DNA of 64,000 bases, taken from positions 1,922,001 through 1,986,000 of the forward strand of contig NZ_FRAQ01000001.1 in NCBI RefSeq assembly GCF_900142385.1, read 5' to 3'. The stretch's first letter is position 1. Each line of letters starts with the position of its first letter. The position numbers were made by a program, and so were the translations under genes. The notes under the pieces are model-generated. The model saw only the letters and a program-made list of their open reading frames with translations. It was not told the DNA's origin and searched no databases. Below are positions 60,015 through 64,000 of this stretch, piece after piece. Source of the DNA: Marinobacter antarcticus. Its GTDB lineage: Bacteria; Pseudomonadota; Gammaproteobacteria; Pseudomonadales; Oleiphilaceae.

Positions 60015-62000
60015 ATGTCTGATGCAGCTGCTACAGCTTTTGAGATTTTTCCGTGGAACCAAAATTTCGAAACGGGTATCGAGAAGATTGACGAGCAACA
60101 TAAGGTGCTTGTTGAAATTCTGAACCGGCTCGCCTGGCACTGCGCTTCCAGCACCTCGGAGCTTGAATGCAGACATGTTCTTGATGAGCTGCTTTCTTAT
60201 GCTGCCTATCACTTCAAAGCGGAGGAGAAAGTCTGGGAAACAGCTCTTGGCATGCAGGAAATGGTACAGAACCATCATGATGGCCACCAGATGTTCTTTG
60301 TTCAGATTCAGATGTACCGCTCGAGTGATGAGCCGGAAGAGAAAGTGATGGGAGACTTGTTCAACTATCTGACCCGTTGGTTGGCTTCTCATATTCTGGA
60401 ATCGGATCGTCGAATGGCTTTGACCCTCAAGGCGTTAGAGCACGGTGTTCCCATTTCTGAAGCCAGGAAAGAAGTTGATGGCCAGCTGAGTGGGGCGATT
60501 TCTGTCATGGTCTCGGCGTTGCTGGAGATCTACGACAAGCTCTCGGTCAGCACCGTACAGTTGATGCGCGAGAAAATGGCAAGGCTCAGAGCCGAGGACG
60601 AATTGGCCCGGCTGCAGCATGACAAACTCTATGTTGCACTGGCGCAGCAGGCGTCAGACCATGAGGCACAGCTTCAGTTTCTGGCGTATTCAGACCCTGT
60701 TACCGGTCTGATGAACCGAAACGGAATTCTCAGGGAGATTCGTGGTGTTATGCGGCAGAAACAAGTGCCCGTCGGATCTGCTGCGCTGATCTCCATTGAT
60801 CTGGATAACTTCCATAAAGTGAATGCCCGCTTTGGTGAAGAGTCTGCCGACCGATTGCTTGGGTTGCTCGCCCGGCGCTGGCGGGAAGCCATGGCCCACG
60901 GTGGACAGCTTGCCCGGATCAGTGGGGACGAATTTGTAGTGCTGCTGGCGGATAGCGGAAAAGTGGAAGCCCAGTTAAAAGCCCTGAGACTCACAGCGGG
61001 GCAACCGTTTATTCTGGATGGTGGCAGTATTTCCATGGCCTTCACTGCCGGCGTTGTTCTGTTTCCCCATGATGGCGCTGGTGATGCAGATACAGTGCTG
61101 CGGCAGGCTGATCACACACTGTTTCGTGCCAAACAGGAGCAAAAAGGCGACTGGCTGTTTCTGGATGCCGATGAACAGCGCCAATCCGTGGAGCGTCAGC
61201 AGCTTCTGGCCGACATCAGAACAGGGCTTGCCGACAATCAGTTCAGGCTGGTGTATCAGCCCAAAGTAAGCATGCGGTCAGGTAACGTAATTGGTGTGGA
61301 AGCACTTATCCGCTGGGAGCACCCGATAAAAGGTACCTTGAGCCCGATAGACTTTTTGCCGGCACTAGAGCACCACCCGCTGATTATCGATATTGGCGAA
61401 TGGGTTATCGAGCAGGCGTTCAGGCAGATGACAACTTGGGATAGCGAAGGGTTAACTCTGGATGTGGGCGTAAATATCGCGGCAATGCATCTTCAGCAAC
61501 CGGGCTTTACGGATAGCCTGGCGGGGATTCTGGCACGCTACCCGCATGTGGTCCCGCAACGGCTCGACCTCGAAATACTTGAAACGGCGGCTCTTGGCGA
61601 GCTAGATAAGGCAAACTACATTATCCGGGACTGCGAAAGCCTTGGCGTCACTTTTTCTCTGGATGATTTTGGTACGGGATACTCATCGCTTTCCTATCTC
61701 AAGCAGTTACCGGTTAAAACCCTGAAAATAGATCAGGGGTTTGTGAGAGGCGCACTTTCGAATGCGGATGACATTGCCATACTTAAAGGCATAGTCGGCT
61801 TGTCTAAGGCATTTGACAGGAAGCTGGTCGCTGAGGGCGTGGATACCAGAGAGCACGGGGAGCTATTGATCAGCCTTGGCTGCTACGATGCACAGGGTTA
61901 TGCCATTGCCAGGCCGATGAAACCGGAAAAAATAGCAGCCTGGAAAAACCAGTGGCGACCTTATCCTGAATGGTCTGCCGGAGAATACGCAACGCCATGA
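60015..62000 (+). CDS. Hemerythrin-GGDEF-EAL protein (O2- or redox-sensing c-di-GMP enzyme)
   Basis: A cytosolic 661-residue protein. Residues 1-140 form a bacteriohemerythrin domain with all seven di-iron ligands in place: His29, His66, Glu70, His87, His91, His126, Asp130. A coiled segment (about 170-215) leads to a diguanylate cyclase domain whose motif reads ISGDEF, with Ser in place of the first Gly, then an EAL domain with GVEALIRWEHP, DDFGTGYSSLSYLK and LKIDQGFV intact, so phosphodiesterase activity is likely. ATG 60015 (MSDAAATAFE) is preferred; ATG 59967 would add 16 unusual aromatic residues. ATGA overlap couples it to lactate dehydrogenase. Confidence 0.9.
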   Translation: MSDAAATAFEIFPWNQNFETGIEKIDEQHKVLVEILNRLAWHCASSTSELECRHVLDELLSYAAYHFKAEEKVWETALGMQEMVQNHHDGHQMFFVQIQMYRSSDEPEEKVMGDLFNYLTRWLASHILESDRRMALTLKALEHGVPISEARKEVDGQLSGAISVMVSALLEIYDKLSVSTVQLMREKMARLRAEDELARLQHDKLYVALAQQASDHEAQLQFLAYSDPVTGLMNRNGILREIRGVMRQKQVPVGSAALISIDLDNFHKVNARFGEESADRLLGLLARRWREAMAHGGQLARISGDEFVVLLADSGKVEAQLKALRLTAGQPFILDGGSISMAFTAGVVLFPHDGAGDADTVLRQADHTLFRAKQEQKGDWLFLDADEQRQSVERQQLLADIRTGLADNQFRLVYQPKVSMRSGNVIGVEALIRWEHPIKGTLSPIDFLPALEHHPLIIDIGEWVIEQAFRQMTTWDSEGLTLDVGVNIAAMHLQQPGFTDSLAGILARYPHVVPQRLDLEILETAALGELDKANYIIRDCESLGVTFSLDDFGTGYSSLSYLKQLPVKTLKIDQGFVRGALSNADDIAILKGIVGLSKAFDRKLVAEGVDTREHGELLISLGCYDAQGYAIARPMKPEKIAAWKNQWRPYPEWSAGEYATP

Positions 62001-63139
62001 TTACACCTGCCAATACAACGGATAACCGCAAACTTGCCAAAGCCCGGTTACCCCGGATGATGTTCGACTATTTTGATGGTGGTGCCTTTTCCGAACAAAC
62101 TCTCAGAGAGAACACCGGAGATTTCCAGAAGCTGCATTTTCGTCAGCGGGTTATGCGGGATGTTGCCAGCGCTTCTGCCATGGCCCGGATACTTGGTGAG
62201 GATGTTTCGCTGCCGCTGGTGCTCGCACCTGTTGGCCTTGCCGGCATGCTCGCACGGCGGGGAGAAGTTCAGGCGGCCCGGGCCGCACAGAAAAGCGGCG
62301 TGCCGTTTTGCCTGAGTACCGTCTCTATCTGTTCGCTGGAGGAAGTTGCCGGGGCAACGGGCTCCGCCAATTGGTTTCAGCTTTATGTGCTAAAGGACAG
62401 AGGCTACTCCGAAGCTCTGCTTAATCGTGCTTATAAAGCAGGGTATTCCACGCTGGTTTTTACGGTGGATCTTCCCAAACTTGGCGTGCGGTACCGGGAT
62501 GTGCGTAACGGGATGAGTGGTGGTCTCTCCCCTTGGGGGAAAATTCAGAAGCTGTCAGACCTGCTTTCTCATCCACTCTGGCTTTGGGACGTTGCCATCA
62601 AGGGCAAACCCCTGACGTTTGGTAATCTCTCTGATGCGGTTCCATCGGGTCGTAACCCTGAGGATTTCAAAGCCTGGGTTGACCAGCAGTTTGATGCGTC
62701 CGTTACCTGGAGGGATCTCGACTGGGTAAGACAGCATTGGCCAGGCAAGCTGGTGATCAAGGGAATCATGGACCCGGATGACGCTCGTTCCGCGGTGGAC
62801 GTGGGGGCCGACGGCATTGTTGTCTCCAATCATGGCGGGAGACAACTGGATGGCGCACCTTCAACCATCTCGGCGTTGCCGGCCATTGTGGAAGCTGTAT
62901 CAGGAAAAACCGAGCTTCTGTTTGATGGTGGCGTGCAGTCTGGCCAGGATGTTGTACGGGCGCTTTGCCTGGGCGCGAGCGCTTGCCTGGTGGGCCGTGC
63001 ATGGGCCTATGCACTGGCAGCAGGTGGCGAGGCGGCTGTCTCACGGATGCTGGAAAACTTCCGTTATGAGGTGGAGTTGACGCTTGCACTGCTGGGTAAA
63101 AATTCGGTAGAACAGTTAAATCCGGATGATCTTGTCTGA
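61997..63139 (+). CDS. lldD: FMN-dependent L-lactate dehydrogenase
   Basis: Membrane-associated flavoenzyme that oxidises L-lactate to pyruvate and feeds electrons to quinone. The 380-residue protein has the alpha-hydroxyacid oxidase pattern: LPRMMFDYFDGGAFSE at the N-terminus, LPLVLAPVGLAGML, WFQLYVLKDRGYSE, the FMN-binding KGIMDPDDA and the active-site His-Arg motif VSNHGGRQLDGAPS. Family members also include mandelate and glycolate oxidases, so lactate is the likely, not certain, substrate. ATG overlaps the stop of the hemerythrin-c-di-GMP gene by four bases, so it is made from the same message. Confidence 0.85.
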   Translation: MITPANTTDNRKLAKARLPRMMFDYFDGGAFSEQTLRENTGDFQKLHFRQRVMRDVASASAMARILGEDVSLPLVLAPVGLAGMLARRGEVQAARAAQKSGVPFCLSTVSICSLEEVAGATGSANWFQLYVLKDRGYSEALLNRAYKAGYSTLVFTVDLPKLGVRYRDVRNGMSGGLSPWGKIQKLSDLLSHPLWLWDVAIKGKPLTFGNLSDAVPSGRNPEDFKAWVDQQFDASVTWRDLDWVRQHWPGKLVIKGIMDPDDARSAVDVGADGIVVSNHGGRQLDGAPSTISALPAIVEAVSGKTELLFDGGVQSGQDVVRALCLGASACLVGRAWAYALAAGGEAAVSRMLENFRYEVELTLALLGKNSVEQLNPDDLV

Positions 63140-63161
63140 GCGACAAAACGGAGGCTTGATG

Positions 63162-63254
63162 ATGGAAATTCGAATCAAAAGAGCTTGTGAAGACGCCGCG
63201 CGCTCCCGTGGTCCAGGTATTCTGGTTGACAGAATTGTTACCCATTATGAATGA
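63162..63254 (+). pseudogene. Truncated N-terminal remnant of a DUF488 gene
   Basis: The 30-codon frame reads MEIRIKRACEDAARSRGPGI followed by LVDRIV and a stop. The pattern MEIRIKR(x)nG(x)ILVDR is the start of DUF488 proteins, which are normally ~115-150 residues and continue with WPRG. The body, including the conserved Arg/Asp residues, is gone. A ribosome binding site (GGAGG) precedes it, and it lies 22 bases after the lactate dehydrogenase stop and 20 before the next gene. It is probably a deletion scar, although a stable micropeptide cannot be excluded. Confidence 0.6.
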
Positions 63255-63274
63255 CTGATGCTGGAGAGTTCGGT

Positions 63275-64000
63275 ATGCCGGTTATGGTTCAGGCGCTGGT
63301 ACCTGTTTTTGCGCTGATTGTATTGGGGCACCTGTTCAGGCGCTGGGCCTTTCCTTCGATCGACTTCTGGCCTCAGGCGGAGCGCTTTACCTACTACGTG
63401 CTCTTTCCCGCGATGCTGGTGTTCAAGCTGGGCCAGGCCCGACTGCCAGCTTCAGCTTATGGCGATATTGCCTTACTTATTGGTTCCATGATTCTGGCGA
63501 TGACGTTGCTATTGGTCGCCGTGCAGTTTTTCTGGCGCTGGAGCGGGCCGGTTTTCTCCTCGGTATTCCAGGGCGCTATCCGGTTTAATTCCTACGTGGG
63601 CCTTGCTGCAGGCGGAATGCTACTGGGTGATGAGGGCCTGTCCCTCACAGCGATTGCTGTCGCCATCATGGTGCCAATGCTGAATCTGTTGTGCATTCTG
63701 ATGTTCTCACTGGTGGCAGCGCAGGGCCCTGTGCGGGTGGCGCCGGTGCTACGCGCGATTGCATCAAACCCTTTGATCATCGGGTCGATACTCGGCGTGA
63801 CATGGAGCTTTTTCGAAATTGGCTTTCACCCGCTCCTTGCTGGCACGCTTGAACCGCTGAGCAATCTGGCTTTGCCTATGGGGCTGATGACGGTTGGTGC
63901 AGGACTCCAGCTCAAAGCCCTGAGAGGCGGATCCGTGCCGTTTATGGTGTCGTCCTTATTGAAGTTGTTGCTGCTTCCGCTGATGGCTGCAGGTCTTGCT
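63275..64000 (+). CDS. AEC-family (auxin efflux carrier type) permease, N-terminal part
   Basis: Inner-membrane carrier of the AEC family; bacterial members move malate, malonate or other metabolites. ATG 63275 has GGAGAG eight bases upstream; the frame is open for 242 codons to the window edge, so the last ~60 residues are outside. The visible part has about seven hydrophobic segments, the N-terminal VQALVPVFALIVLGHLFRRW, the family block FNSYVGLAAGGMLLGDEGLS and NLALPMGLMTVGAGLQLKAL. It may be co-transcribed with lldD, which would suit transport of a carboxylate such as lactate or malate; that is inference. Confidence 0.85.
   Translation, partial: MPVMVQALVPVFALIVLGHLFRRWAFPSIDFWPQAERFTYYVLFPAMLVFKLGQARLPASAYGDIALLIGSMILAMTLLLVAVQFFWRWSGPVFSSVFQGAIRFNSYVGLAAGGMLLGDEGLSLTAIAVAIMVPMLNLLCILMFSLVAAQGPVRVAPVLRAIASNPLIIGSILGVTWSFFEIGFHPLLAGTLEPLSNLALPMGLMTVGAGLQLKALRGGSVPFMVSSLLKLLLLPLMAAGLA

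Overview
The window reads as chromosome of a marine gammaproteobacterium of the Marinobacter type. The block psrA - mtiP - csiV - mfd - gap - nqrABCDEF - apbE - nqrM - sthA follows the order known around PA2991-PA3006 of Pseudomonas aeruginosa, and the Na+-pumping NADH dehydrogenase plus a Na+-coupled amino acid transporter fit a salt-adapted cell. No rRNA, tRNA, CRISPR, prophage or insertion sequence was seen.

Layout. 1-9.6 kb holds housekeeping genes: the end of NAD-glutamate dehydrogenase, carbonic anhydrase, two rRNA guanine-N2 methyltransferases (rsmC, rlmG) flanking an odd structured intergenic element, riboflavin synthase, the fatty-acid-sensing repressor psrA with two clear operators over its own promoter, an L,D-transpeptidase, a MscS channel, methylthioinosine phosphorylase and csiV. 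9.7-23.8 kb holds mfd and gap, which diverge from two well-formed promoters, then the nqr operon with its flavin transferase (apbE) and maturation factor (nqrM), then sthA. 23.8-30 kb is mostly leftward: tal, a TerB-like gene, a divergent DAHP-synthase homologue and a glycerophosphodiesterase in one operon, then dusA and a cytosolic 5'-nucleotidase. 30-31.2 kb is decayed DNA: a broken small ORF, a hemerythrin-like protein lacking part of its metal site, and the tail of a ROK sugar kinase.

31.2-44.4 kb is the most distinctive part: a 13-gene, one-direction catabolic cluster. Its first five genes (SDR, acyl-CoA dehydrogenase, APH-type kinase, DUF6285 protein, acyl-CoA synthetase) match the LvaD/C/A/B/E set that degrades 4-hydroxyacids by phosphorylating the 4-hydroxyacyl-CoA. 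Here they are joined to a complete branched-chain-amino-acid-type ABC importer, a TetR regulator, an aldehyde dehydrogenase and a class III CoA-transferase. I infer a dedicated uptake and degradation route for a 4-hydroxy/4-oxo acid, lactone or aldehyde; the substrate cannot be read from sequence.

44.4-54.5 kb carries a LysR/DMT-exporter pair, an MFS transporter, and an aromatic amino acid module: an Lrp-type regulator divergent from a fused indolepyruvate ferredoxin oxidoreductase, an aromatic aminotransferase and a Na+-coupled NSS transporter. 54.5-58 kb has ydbH-ynbE-ydbL, an envelope lipid-transport bridge, followed by a DUF5610-like gene behind a possible flagellar sigma-28 promoter. The right end has a PA2778/PA2779 pair, a hemerythrin-GGDEF-EAL protein translationally coupled to an FMN L-lactate dehydrogenase, a truncated DUF488 remnant and the start of an AEC-family transporter that runs off the window.
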